NCBI GenBank assembly: GCA_003661385.1
Contig: QMWA01000130.1
Location: 1 to 5,205, forward strand
DNA from: Thermoproteota archaeon
GTDB taxonomy: Archaea; Korarchaeota; Korarchaeia; B14-G2
DNA: 5,205 bases
Direction: 5' to 3'
The position numbers and the translations under genes were made by a program. The notes under the pieces are model-generated. The model saw only the letters and a list, made by a program, of their open reading frames with translations. It ran no database searches and was not told the DNA's origin. Shown here piece after piece: positions 1-4,945 of this stretch (positions are counted from its first letter, which is position 1; each line of letters opens with the position of its first letter).

Positions 1-535
1 CCAGCATCCTCGTCTCCAGCACGGTGAAGCCCCTGCTCTCAGCCTTCTCAGCCAGCTCCCTAGGCTCTCTGAGCCCCCACAGCCTAGCTCCACGCGAGTA
101 CTCCACAGCCTTCTGGTAGGCTAGCTCAGCAAGGGCCACCAGCTCCTCTGATGGCCTCTCAAACCTCAGCATGAACTTGTCAACTACAAGAAGCTTCCCA
201 CCAGCATCCAGAACCCTATAAGCTTCCTCCAGCGCTCCGTCAACAGAAGACTCCTCCATCTCATGGAACGTGAGCACAGCTACCACTGAGCCCACAGAGG
301 AGGACCTAAATGGCAGGCTAGATGCGTCAGCACACACATAGTCTATGCCCCAGCTGCTGTGTGCTCTAGCTTCAGCAAGCCTCCCAGGATCCAGGTCAAC
401 GCCCAGGACATAGCACCCACAGACATCTCTCACAAGCCTCGCAGACCCACCAGAGCCACACCCCAAGTCAACAACTACAGGAGCACACACGCACCTAATG
501 GCGGCAGCTAAAGCACCTTCAGCAGCCAAACCCAA
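1..535 (-). CDS. Class I SAM-dependent methyltransferase, C-terminus cut by left edge
   Basis: Reading the minus strand gives an open frame with a Rossmann methyltransferase core. Glycine-rich motif I is VVVDLGCGSGGSARL, followed by the acidic end of strand 2 (GVDLDPGRLAEA), motif III-like CADASSLPF, FHEME after strand 4, and VLDAGGKLLVVDKF. This matches the UbiE/COG2226-like superfamily that transfers methyl groups from S-adenosylmethionine. The substrate cannot be read from the sequence. I chose TTG at 535-533 as the start (MGLAAEGALAAAI...) because a TATA-like GCTTATTAG lies about 36 bases upstream, the same layout as other genes here. The frame stays open back to CTG at 568, just after a TAG at 571-569, so a CTG start would add 11 residues. 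No ATG or GTG is available in that stretch. The gene diverges from the asparagine synthetase and continues beyond position 1. Superfamily is secure; start and substrate are not. Confidence 0.85.
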   Translation of the reverse strand, partial: MGLAAEGALAAAIRCVCAPVVVDLGCGSGGSARLVRDVCGCYVLGVDLDPGRLAEARAHSSWGIDYVCADASSLPFRSSSVGSVVAVLTFHEMEESSVDGALEEAYRVLDAGGKLLVVDKFMLRFERPSEELVALAELAYQKAVEYSRGARLWGLREPRELAEKAESRGFTVLETRML

Positions 536-568
536 GCCTAGAGACCCCGTGAACTGGAAGCCACGCAG

Positions 569-578
569 CTAATAAGCC
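569..578 (-). promoter_or_regulatory. TATA-like box for the leftward methyltransferase
   Basis: On the minus strand this reads GGCTTATTAG. It ends about 34 bases before the proposed TTG start at 535, as expected for an archaeal gene with a very short leader. The same or similar box (C/T)TTATTAG occurs at 3464-3471 and 4097-4104 on the plus strand. Assigned by position and composition only. Confidence 0.4.
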
Positions 579-673
579 TTACGCAGCATGAAGCCCCTAC
601 ACCCCTCAAAGCACCTCTCCATGCTTCTGCTCAAAGCCTGCTGACGTGGCAGAGCAAGCCTCTATCCCTGATA

Positions 674-681
674 TTATATAA
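674..681 (+). promoter_or_regulatory. Candidate TATA box upstream of asnA
   Basis: TTATATAA stands out as the best archaeal box A match in the spacer. If used, transcription would begin about 25-27 bases downstream, near 705, giving a leader of roughly 90 bases that includes the 720-742 palindrome. A weaker alternative, AGTACATAT at 758-766, sits about 30 bases before the ATG and would give a nearly leaderless transcript with the palindrome just upstream of it. The sequence alone does not decide between them. Confidence 0.5.
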
Positions 682-719
682 GGAGTGCGAATATCCTACG
701 ATACTATACGCAGAAAATG

Positions 720-742
720 TGCATTATGTTGAACACAATGCA
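720..742. promoter_or_regulatory. Near-perfect 23-bp palindrome, operator-like
   Basis: The half-sites are TGCATTATGTT and AACACAATGCA around a central G at 731. Ten of eleven position pairs are complementary; the single mismatch is A726 against C736. It lies between the TATA box at 674-681 and the asnA start codon. This is the form expected for a homodimeric helix-turn-helix regulator site, and an Lrp/AsnC-type regulator would make sense before an asparagine biosynthesis gene, but that is inference. In RNA the same bases could also form a short hairpin. Confidence 0.5.
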
Positions 743-796
743 ATCATGTCTGGATAAAGTACATATCGAGCTGGAGCTGAGGGCTGGGGGAGCAGG

Positions 797-1798
797 ATGC
801 CCGCAGAGTGGGAGAGCCTAGACCTCAGCTCAATAGACCTCCTCCCGAAGAGCTACCTCACGATCAGGCACCCCAGGATGAGGAGGGTTCTGAGGATCCA
901 AGCCACGATATGCGCTGCTGCAAGAGAGCACCTGAGCTCACTTGGCTTCGTGGAGCTGCTCCCCCCGATAATAGGGCCTGTGACCGACCCTGGGATCAGG
1001 GGGGCGAAGCAGGCTACAGTAGACTTCTATGGACGTGAGTACAAGGTGATGAGCAGCGCCATACTCTACAAGCAGATGGCCATAGCAGCCCTGGGGAAGG
1101 TGTACTTCCTGTCACCTAACATAAGGCTCGAGCCACCTGACTCAGCTAAGACAGGCAGGCACCTAGTCGAGTTCGTGCAGCTCGATGTAGAGCAGGCTAA
1201 CGCCAGCTACTTCGATGCCATGGAGCTTGCTGAGGGGATCATAGCCCATGTGGTCAAGAGGGTCCTTGAGGAGCACGAGGAGGACCTGAAGGAGCTTGGG
1301 CGTGAGCTCAAGGAGCCCAGGAGGCCATTCAAGAAGATCACACACAAGGAGGCAGTAGACACCTTGAGGGAGCACGGGTTTGAGGCAAGCTACCAAGCTG
1401 AGATCCCATGGGAGGGTGAGAAGCTCCTATCAGAGCTCTTCGAAGACCCCTTCTTCATACACGACTACCCCAAGGAGGCTAGAGGCTTCTACGACCTAGA
1501 GGACCCTGAGAGGCCTGGAGTCCTAAGGGACTTCGACATGCTCTACCCAGAGGGCTATGGCGAGGGAGCCTCTGGCGCCGAGAGAGAGCACAGAGCTGAA
1601 AGGGTCATAGCCAGGATGAAGGCGACAGGGGAGAACCCAGCCAACTACGGCTGGTACATCGAGCTCCTGAAGGCAGGTGTGCCACCTAGCGCAGGCTTCG
1701 GAATCGGAGTGGAGAGGCTAACCAGGTACATCTGCGGCTTGAAGACGGTGTGGGAGGCCAGGCCATACCCCAAGGTAGCTGGAGTATACTCCCCGTGA
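797..1798 (+). CDS. asnA: Archaeal asparagine synthetase A (AsnRS-related, free-standing catalytic core)
   Basis: The 333-residue protein resembles the catalytic core of class II aspartyl/asparaginyl-tRNA synthetases without an N-terminal anticodon-binding OB domain. It looks like the archaeal asparagine synthetase related to AsnRS known from Pyrococcus abyssi, which makes asparagine from aspartate, ammonia and ATP through an aspartyl-adenylate. Visible landmarks are PVTDPGIRG (61-69), motif 2 LSPNIRLE (105-112) with EFVQLDVE (125-132), YGEGASGAERE (254-264), and motif 3 SAGFGIGVERLTRY (298-311). At 333 residues it is longer than the roughly 290-residue Pyrococcus protein, with about 20-25 extra residues at the N-terminus. 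ATG 797 is the first usable start after an in-frame TAA at 755 and is preceded by GGGGGAG at 786-792. Codons are strongly G-ending: only two Glu codons are GAA. A role as an AsnRS-like tRNA enzyme is less likely, because the tRNA-binding domain is absent. Confidence 0.9.
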   Translation: MPAEWESLDLSSIDLLPKSYLTIRHPRMRRVLRIQATICAAAREHLSSLGFVELLPPIIGPVTDPGIRGAKQATVDFYGREYKVMSSAILYKQMAIAALGKVYFLSPNIRLEPPDSAKTGRHLVEFVQLDVEQANASYFDAMELAEGIIAHVVKRVLEEHEEDLKELGRELKEPRRPFKKITHKEAVDTLREHGFEASYQAEIPWEGEKLLSELFEDPFFIHDYPKEARGFYDLEDPERPGVLRDFDMLYPEGYGEGASGAEREHRAERVIARMKATGENPANYGWYIELLKAGVPPSAGFGIGVERLTRYICGLKTVWEARPYPKVAGVYSP

Positions 1799-1936
1799 GG
1801 AGTCCAGGTGCCCGCCAGCTTAACGGAAGCAGGCAGCTACTTGTAACCTTCAAGCTTATGCGAGAGCGTAGCTATGCCCAGCTTGAGCTACAGCAAGCCT
1901 TAAGAGCCACTAGGCTGCTGATTAAGAGGTGTCTGC
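1799..1936. other. Intergenic region, asnA to membrane methyltransferase
   Basis: These 138 bases have no convincing gene. A 30-codon ATG frame (1858-1950) overlaps the next gene and has no ribosome site of note. A weak TATA-like GCCTTAAG (1897-1904) lies about 33 bases before the TTG at 1937. The interval includes one copy of the recurring octamer GGCAGCTA (1832-1839). No T-rich terminator is evident after asnA. Confidence 0.45.
1926..1931 (+). promoter_or_regulatory. Ribosome binding site deciding a TTG start
   Basis: GAGGTG is complementary to the 3' end of archaeal 16S rRNA and lies five bases before the TTG at 1937. It supports that TTG as the start of the membrane methyltransferase over downstream candidates. 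Confidence 0.65.
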
Positions 1937-2554
1937 TTGAAGCTAGCTAGCTTCATCGCCTCACAGGCTAGGCGCAAGCGTAGCAGAAGATGGAAGGCTG
2001 CTGCTCTCCTGCTTGGGCTAGCAGTCTACGGGCTGCTAATCCCCTTAGCTCTAGTCTACACGTCCCTCTACATCGACAGCACACTAGACATCAAGCTGCC
2101 CCTCCAGCCCCTTAACACAGCTCTAGCCATACCACTCCTAGCAGCAGGATTGCTCTTCATGCTGTGGTCAGCATGGGCGCAGTGGAGCATAGGCAAAGGC
2201 TCACCAGTGCCCATAGCTCCAACACAGAAGCTTGTGGTAACAGGACCCTACAGGTACTGCAGGAACCCCATGCTCCTAGGCACAGCCCTCTACTACCTAA
2301 GCCTAGCACTATTCACCAGCTCACCAACAGGAGCCATGCTGACAGCCCTCATAGCAGCTCTCCTAGCACTGTACGTGAAGCTCGTTGAAGAGAAGGAGCT
2401 TGAGCTGAGGTTCGGTGAAGAGTACCTGAGATACAAGAAGACCACACCATTCCTGATACCAAGCATGAAGCCAGGTAAACACAGTGTAAAGACACAGCAG
2501 AGCTCAAAGCCACCCGCAAATCAAGCAGCTAGCAGAAGCAGCTATGCCACCTAG
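1937..2554 (+). CDS. Membrane methyltransferase, isoprenylcysteine/phospholipid methyltransferase family
   Basis: The protein has 205 residues. A basic N-terminus (ARRKRSRRWK, 11-20) precedes hydrophobic segments at about 20-46, 61-83 and 112-150, the last probably a helical hairpin. The signature GPYRYCRNP (103-111) followed by EEKELELRFGEEYLRYKK (151-168) and TTPFLIP is typical of the ICMT/PEMT-type integral membrane methyltransferases, which use S-adenosylmethionine to methylate lipids or prenylated groups. The archaeal substrate is unknown. It starts at TTG 1937 with GAGGTG five bases upstream. Members normally end shortly after the TPFLIP-type motif. Here about 30 further hydrophilic residues rich in S, K, Q, P and A follow, which look like translated AC-rich intergenic DNA. 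No co-transcribed partner is apparent: asnA ends 138 bases upstream and rubrerythrin starts 231 bases downstream. Confidence 0.85.
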   Translation: MKLASFIASQARRKRSRRWKAAALLLGLAVYGLLIPLALVYTSLYIDSTLDIKLPLQPLNTALAIPLLAAGLLFMLWSAWAQWSIGKGSPVPIAPTQKLVVTGPYRYCRNPMLLGTALYYLSLALFTSSPTGAMLTALIAALLALYVKLVEEKELELRFGEEYLRYKKTTPFLIPSMKPGKHSVKTQQSSKPPANQAASRSSYAT

Positions 2555-2737
2555 CGCCAGCAGCCCCCCACGCAAAGTATACGCTAGGATGAGCTGCGCT
2601 ACAGCTTCAGCAGCCCAGAAAGCCTGCGCGCGCCAAGCCCAGCACACAACAAGACAGCATCCTCTAAGCCGCTTCACTAGCGCAGTGAAACCCCCTACCC
2701 CCATGCTAAAGCAGTGCACGCAGAGGTGCACATGCAA

Positions 2738-2748
2738 AGCTAATAAGC
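2738..2748 (+). promoter_or_regulatory. TATA-like box upstream of rubrerythrin
   Basis: AGCTAATAAGC lies about 37 bases before the GTG start, so transcription would begin around 2770, just ahead of the ribosome binding site. The same 11-mer occurs once more at 567-577, where in the opposite orientation it is the candidate box of the methyltransferase. It fits the AT-rich box position but is not a strong consensus TATA. Confidence 0.35.
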
Positions 2749-2772
2749 AAAGGCAGTCACTAGAGCATGTAA

Positions 2773-2782
2773 GGGAGGTGAT
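2773..2782 (+). promoter_or_regulatory. Near-consensus Shine-Dalgarno before rubrerythrin
   Basis: GGGAGGTGAT is the best anti-16S match in the window and is followed three bases later by GTG 2786. It fixes that GTG as the start and suggests efficient translation. Confidence 0.8.
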
Positions 2783-2785
2783 GAG

Positions 2786-3361
2786 GTGAAGAGCATAAGG
2801 GGGACGAAGACAGAGAAAAACCTCCTGATAGCCTTTGCAGGAGAATCCCAGGCGAGAAACCGCTACACTTACTTCGCTTCACAGGCGAGGAAAGAGGGAT
2901 ATGAGCAGATAGCTGCAATATTCCTTGAGACAGCTGAAAACGAGAAGGAGCATGCGAAAAGCCTGTTCAAGTTCCTTGAAGGCGGTGAAGTCGAGATCAC
3001 CGCGACCTTCCCAGCAGGAGCAATCAGGACAACAAGAGAAAACCTCAAAGCAGCTGCAGCAGGCGAAAACTACGAGCACACAAAAATGTACCCAGAGTTC
3101 GCGAAAACAGCTGAAGAAGAAGGCTTCCCTGAGATAGCTGCAGTATTCAGAGCAATAGCAGTCGCAGAAAAACACCACGAAAAAAGGTTCCTCACCCTAC
3201 TCGAAAACATCGAGAAAAACAGAGTCTTCAAAAGAGAAACCCCAGTAAAGTGGAAGTGCAGAAACTGCGGATACGTACACGAAGGCACAGAGCCACCAGA
3301 AAAGTGCCCAGCATGCGCCCACCCCAAAGCATACTTCGAGCTACTAGCAGAAAACTACTAG
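2786..3361 (+). CDS. rbr: Rubrerythrin
   Basis: This 191-residue protein is a complete rubrerythrin, a cytoplasmic non-haem iron protein that reduces hydrogen peroxide in anaerobes. The N-terminal ferritin-like four-helix domain (about 1-145) has the diiron ligands E20, E53 and H56 (EKEH), E94 and E97 (ENYEH), and E128 and H131 (EKHHE). The C-terminal rubredoxin domain (about 152-191) has CRNCGY (C158, C161) and [14 protein letters not shown] (C174, C177) for the Fe(Cys)4 centre. Length and the end ELLAENY match the classical bacterial form such as that of Desulfovibrio vulgaris. The GTG start follows a near-consensus ribosome site. Codon choice differs from asnA: about 16 of 30 Glu codons are GAA and most Lys codons are AAA, whereas asnA uses GAG and AAG almost only. 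This hints at different origin or expression. The electron donor (rubredoxin, NAD(P)H oxidoreductase) is not encoded nearby. Confidence 0.97.
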   Translation: MKSIRGTKTEKNLLIAFAGESQARNRYTYFASQARKEGYEQIAAIFLETAENEKEHAKSLFKFLEGGEVEITATFPAGAIRTTRENLKAAAAGENYEHTKMYPEFAKTAEEEGFPEIAAVFRAIAVAEKHHEKRFLTLLENIEKNRVFKRETPVKWKCRNCGYVHEGTEPPEKCPACAHPKAYFELLAENY

Positions 3362-3621
3362 AACAAAAGAAGAAATCAAGACTCCACACCCACTATACAA
3401 GATAGGCAGCTACATCATGCTCCTAAACTAAGAGCACAAAACTCACATCTAAGCTAACGACTACTTATTAGTAGCACTACTACACGCAGCAAAGCAGGAA
3501 CTAAGAGAATGCCTCCAGGTAAGCACGAGATACAGCCAGCAGCAGCGGCAAGCACATCCCCAGCACAAGCAGCACACCCAAACACTTATCTAAGACTCAA
3601 GAGATAGTAGAGGGGCTTAAC
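3362..3621. other. Intergenic region, AC-rich and AGC-rich low-complexity DNA
   Basis: These 260 bases have no gene that I can support. A small inverted repeat CTACT-TATT-AGTAG (3461-3474) overlaps a TATA-like CTTATTAG. Between 3534 and 3573 the strand is a loose AGC/GCA repeat (CAGCAGCAGCGGCAAGCAC and similar). A 32-codon ATG frame (3509-3607) would translate to an Ala/Pro/Ser-rich peptide and is probably chance. One copy of GGCAGCTA lies at 3405-3412. Confidence 0.5.
3585..3594 (+). promoter_or_regulatory. Weak TATA-like box for the coiled-coil gene
   Basis: CTTATCTAAG lies about 28-37 bases before the TTG start at 3622, the distance seen for other genes here. The ribosome-site-like GAGGGG at 3610-3615 would lie at or just after the predicted transcription start. 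Confidence 0.3.
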
Positions 3622-4005
3622 TTGGTTGAAGTGCTACCAACTCTACTCGACATAGCAGTCAAAGAAGCCATAGAAAGAATCTTAGCCAAAGTAAGAGAGG
3701 GGAAAAAGCTAACAGACGCAGAAATAACCTTGCTGCTAGTAGGAGAGCTAGCAAGAAGAATAACAAGCCTAGAAAAAAGAGTAGAAGAAGTAAAAACAGA
3801 CCTATCAGAGAAAATAAAAGACACCAGAGAATCAATAAGCACAAAAATAACAGCGCTAGAGAAAAGAATAGAGTCGCTAGAGAAGAGGATGGAAAGCCTA
3901 GAGCACGAAAACAGGCAGCTAAGAGCAGAAGTATCATCAATAAAATCAGACATAATAACCCTACTAAAACAAGAGCTAGAAAAGAGATGTAATGAAGGCA
4001 GCTAG
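3622..4005 (+). CDS. Small coiled-coil protein of unknown function
   Basis: I do not recognise this 127-residue protein by function. The N-terminal 40 residues (VLPTLLDIAVKEAIERIL, then REGKKLTDAEITLLLVGELA) look like a small helical head. Residues about 44-122 form a long charged coiled coil with heptad-spaced I, L and V and repeated units SLEKR, ALEKR, SLEKRMESLE. It has no signal peptide or membrane segment and is very likely soluble and oligomeric. The start is TTG 3622, six bases after GAGGGG at 3610-3615; an internal GTG at 3631 would remove only three residues. Codons are A-rich, like the rubrerythrin gene. Short coiled-coil proteins of this build are common in Crenarchaeota chromosomes and plasmids, but their roles are mostly unknown. 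It ends in GGC AGC TAG, which also supplies a copy of the recurring octamer GGCAGCTA. Confidence 0.75.
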   Translation: MVEVLPTLLDIAVKEAIERILAKVREGKKLTDAEITLLLVGELARRITSLEKRVEEVKTDLSEKIKDTRESISTKITALEKRIESLEKRMESLEHENRQLRAEVSSIKSDIITLLKQELEKRCNEGS

Positions 4006-4134
4006 CAAGCTGCAGCTGAAAGCATCATGCTCATGTAGCCTCCACTAGAGTGAGATAAAGGTGGTGTAGTTAGCTAGCTATGCAGCATGAGCTATATTTA
4101 TTAGATGTGCTGTCAGCTTGCTAGTGGTGTGCTC
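4006..4134. other. Intergenic region before the HEPN/MNT pair
   Basis: These 129 bases have several small palindromes (AGCATCATGCT at 4021-4031, TAGCTAGCTA at 4071-4080) and then the promoter of the HEPN gene. A 14-codon ATG frame at 4080 overlaps the TATA box and is not a gene. No RNA gene is seen. Confidence 0.4.
4093..4104 (+). promoter_or_regulatory. TATA box of the HEPN/MNT operon
   Basis: TATATTTATTAG is a good AT-rich box in a GC-richer setting. Transcription about 25-27 bases downstream would begin near 4122-4127, giving a leader of roughly ten bases before the TTG at 4135. A GGTG at 4126-4129 sits five bases before that TTG. Confidence 0.55.
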
Positions 4135-4577
4135 TTGGCTAAGAGCAGGAGGCTCTCGACTGGCTTTCAACGGCTCATGAGGACCTTGAGGTTGCTGAGG
4201 AGAACTTTGAAAGAGAAAGGCATCCTGCTGCAGTCTATCAGGCTGAGCTCTCAGCTCAGAAGGCTATCAAGGCCCTGATCTCTGCGTTAGGATTCGAGCC
4301 AGGTAAGACACATCATCCGACGCTGGTCTTGAGAGCATTGGTCAGAGGAGGCCTAGTTAACTTAAATGAGGATGCCATGAGAGCTATAGAGGAGGCAGTA
4401 AGCTACGCCATGGTGCTATAGGACCAGGGAGCTACACTAAAGTATGGGTGGGAGACTGTAGACAGGATAATAAAGCCATCAGAGATATATACGAGGGAGA
4501 CAGCTAGAGCTCTACTGGAGAACGCTAAGAGAGTTTATGAGCTTGTAGCTGAAGTCATGGAGGAGATTGATTGCTGA
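4135..4577 (+). pseudogene. hepT: HEPN-domain toxin gene (HepT-like), broken by a frame change and an in-frame TAG
   Basis: A HEPN-family protein is readable in one frame from 4143 to the TGA at 4575-4577. It begins EALDWLSTAHEDLEVAEENF, has the helix YQAELSAQKAIKALISALGF and GKTHHPTLVLRAL, and ends YTRETARALLENAKRVYELV. HEPN proteins paired with MNT nucleotidyltransferases act as toxins or RNases in several studied systems. Two lesions stop it. The frame has TAA at 4140-4142 and no ATG, GTG or TTG before the domain; the likely start TTG 4135 (MAKSR...) lies in another frame that must shift by -1 near AGCAGGAGG (4144-4152) and otherwise ends at a TGA near 4277. A TAG at 4419-4421 then splits VSYAMVL from DQGATLKYGW, where a single change from GAG (Glu) would suffice. 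Restored, the protein would be about 147 residues, normal for the family. Sequencing error or programmed bypass are alternatives. Confidence 0.8.
4559..4565 (+). promoter_or_regulatory. Ribosome binding site of the MNT nucleotidyltransferase, inside the HEPN gene end
   Basis: GGAGGAG lies five bases before the TTG at 4571 and supports that start. The start overlaps the HEPN stop (TTGCTGA, 4571-4577), the arrangement expected for translationally coupled toxin and antitoxin genes. With the HEPN gene interrupted, this site would have to recruit ribosomes on its own. Confidence 0.65.
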
Positions 4578-4945
4578 ACTTACCTGAGCTCAAAGGGAAG
4601 TACAGAGAGCACCTGGAGAACTTCATAAGGAACGTGCTAAAGAGGCCTGATGTAGTCGGGATACTGCTCTTCGGTTCAGCAGCAAAGGGCAGAGAGAAGC
4701 CATACCCACAGAGCGACATCGATGTGCTAGTCATAGCAGAAAACCTCCACAGCAACCCAGCCAAACGCAAGCTAGAGCTCATAGGCTACAAGAAGGAGGC
4801 TGAAGCAGTAGAGGACATATGGCTGACACCAGAAGAGCTCCTAAACGGAGTAGAAGGAGGATGGGGCACGCTACTAGACGCCATATCAGATGGCAAGGTA
4901 ATCTACGACAAGACAGGCATATTCAAGCAGGAAAAGAGATCATAG
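4571..4945 (+). CDS. mntA: MNT-type nucleotidyltransferase, antitoxin of a HEPN/MNT pair
   Basis: The 124-residue protein is a minimal nucleotidyltransferase of the DNA polymerase beta superfamily. The signature is complete: GILLFGSAAKGR (G35, S36) followed by SDIDVLVIAE with metal-binding D49 and D51, and D82 in VEDIWLTPEE as a candidate third acidic residue. In characterised HepT/MntA pairs the MNT enzyme neutralises the HEPN toxin by transferring AMP to it; that this archaeal protein does so is inferred from family and gene order. The start is TTG 4571 with GGAGGAG five bases upstream, overlapping the end of the HEPN reading frame by seven bases. It is intact while its partner carries two disruptions. 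The C-terminus GKVIYDKTGIFKQEKRS is of normal type for the family. Confidence 0.9.
   Translation: MLNLPELKGKYREHLENFIRNVLKRPDVVGILLFGSAAKGREKPYPQSDIDVLVIAENLHSNPAKRKLELIGYKKEAEAVEDIWLTPEELLNGVEGGWGTLLDAISDGKVIYDKTGIFKQEKRS

Larger units (their letters stand above)
569..796. other. Divergent intergenic region between methyltransferase and asnA
   Basis: These 228 bases (about 260 counted from the preferred methyltransferase start) separate two divergent genes. They contain the leftward TATA-like box, a rightward TATA box at 674-681, a 23-bp imperfect palindrome at 720-742 and a second possible TATA element near 759-766. I see no tRNA, no C/D box RNA and no convincing ORF in it. Confidence 0.6.
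2555..2785. other. Intergenic region, AC-rich, with the rubrerythrin promoter
   Basis: These 231 bases show no supported gene. The plus strand is rich in A and C (for example CCCAGCACACAACAAGACAG near 2638). A minus-strand open frame across 2504-2737 lacks a ribosome site and any recognisable protein character. The right end holds the candidate TATA element and the strong ribosome binding site of the rubrerythrin gene. Confidence 0.5.

Noticed and set aside
1858-1950. 30-codon ATG frame MRERSYAQLELQQALRA... upstream of the membrane methyltransferase
   Set aside because: It overlaps the next gene's ribosome site and start, has no ribosome site of its own, and resembles no known family. A small protein cannot be excluded but is not supported.
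2504-2737. Minus-strand 77-codon open frame (MHVHLCVHCFSMGVGG...)
   Set aside because: It is Cys/Leu/Ala-rich, as expected for the complement of AC-rich DNA, with no ribosome site and no recognisable motif. It partly overlaps the end of the plus-strand methyltransferase.
2779-2827. C/D box small RNA: GTGATGA at 2779-2785 and CTGA near 2824
   Set aside because: The C-box-like sequence is the rubrerythrin ribosome binding site and the CTGA lies in its coding region. No D'/C' pair with archaeal spacing lies between.
2879-3178. Minus-strand 99-codon frame opposite rubrerythrin, and similar frames opposite the coiled-coil gene
   Set aside because: These are shadows of clearly real plus-strand genes, and their Cys/Ser/Phe- or Leu-rich translations follow from A-rich codons on the other strand.
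3509-3607. 32-codon ATG frame between rubrerythrin and the coiled-coil gene, with a TATA-like CTTATTAG 38 bases upstream
   Set aside because: It has no ribosome site, translates to an Ala/Pro/Ser-rich peptide as expected of AC-rich low-complexity DNA, and runs through the next gene's likely promoter.
4289-4300. tRNA T-loop-like GGATTCGAGCC
   Set aside because: It encodes LGFEPG of the HEPN protein. No acceptor, D or anticodon arm can be built around it.
569-4421. Pyrrolysine or general TAG recoding, suggested by two TAG-interrupted frames
   Set aside because: TAG ends the rubrerythrin at the family's normal C-terminus, as well as mntA and the coiled-coil gene. The TAG at 571-569 is explained by a downstream start.
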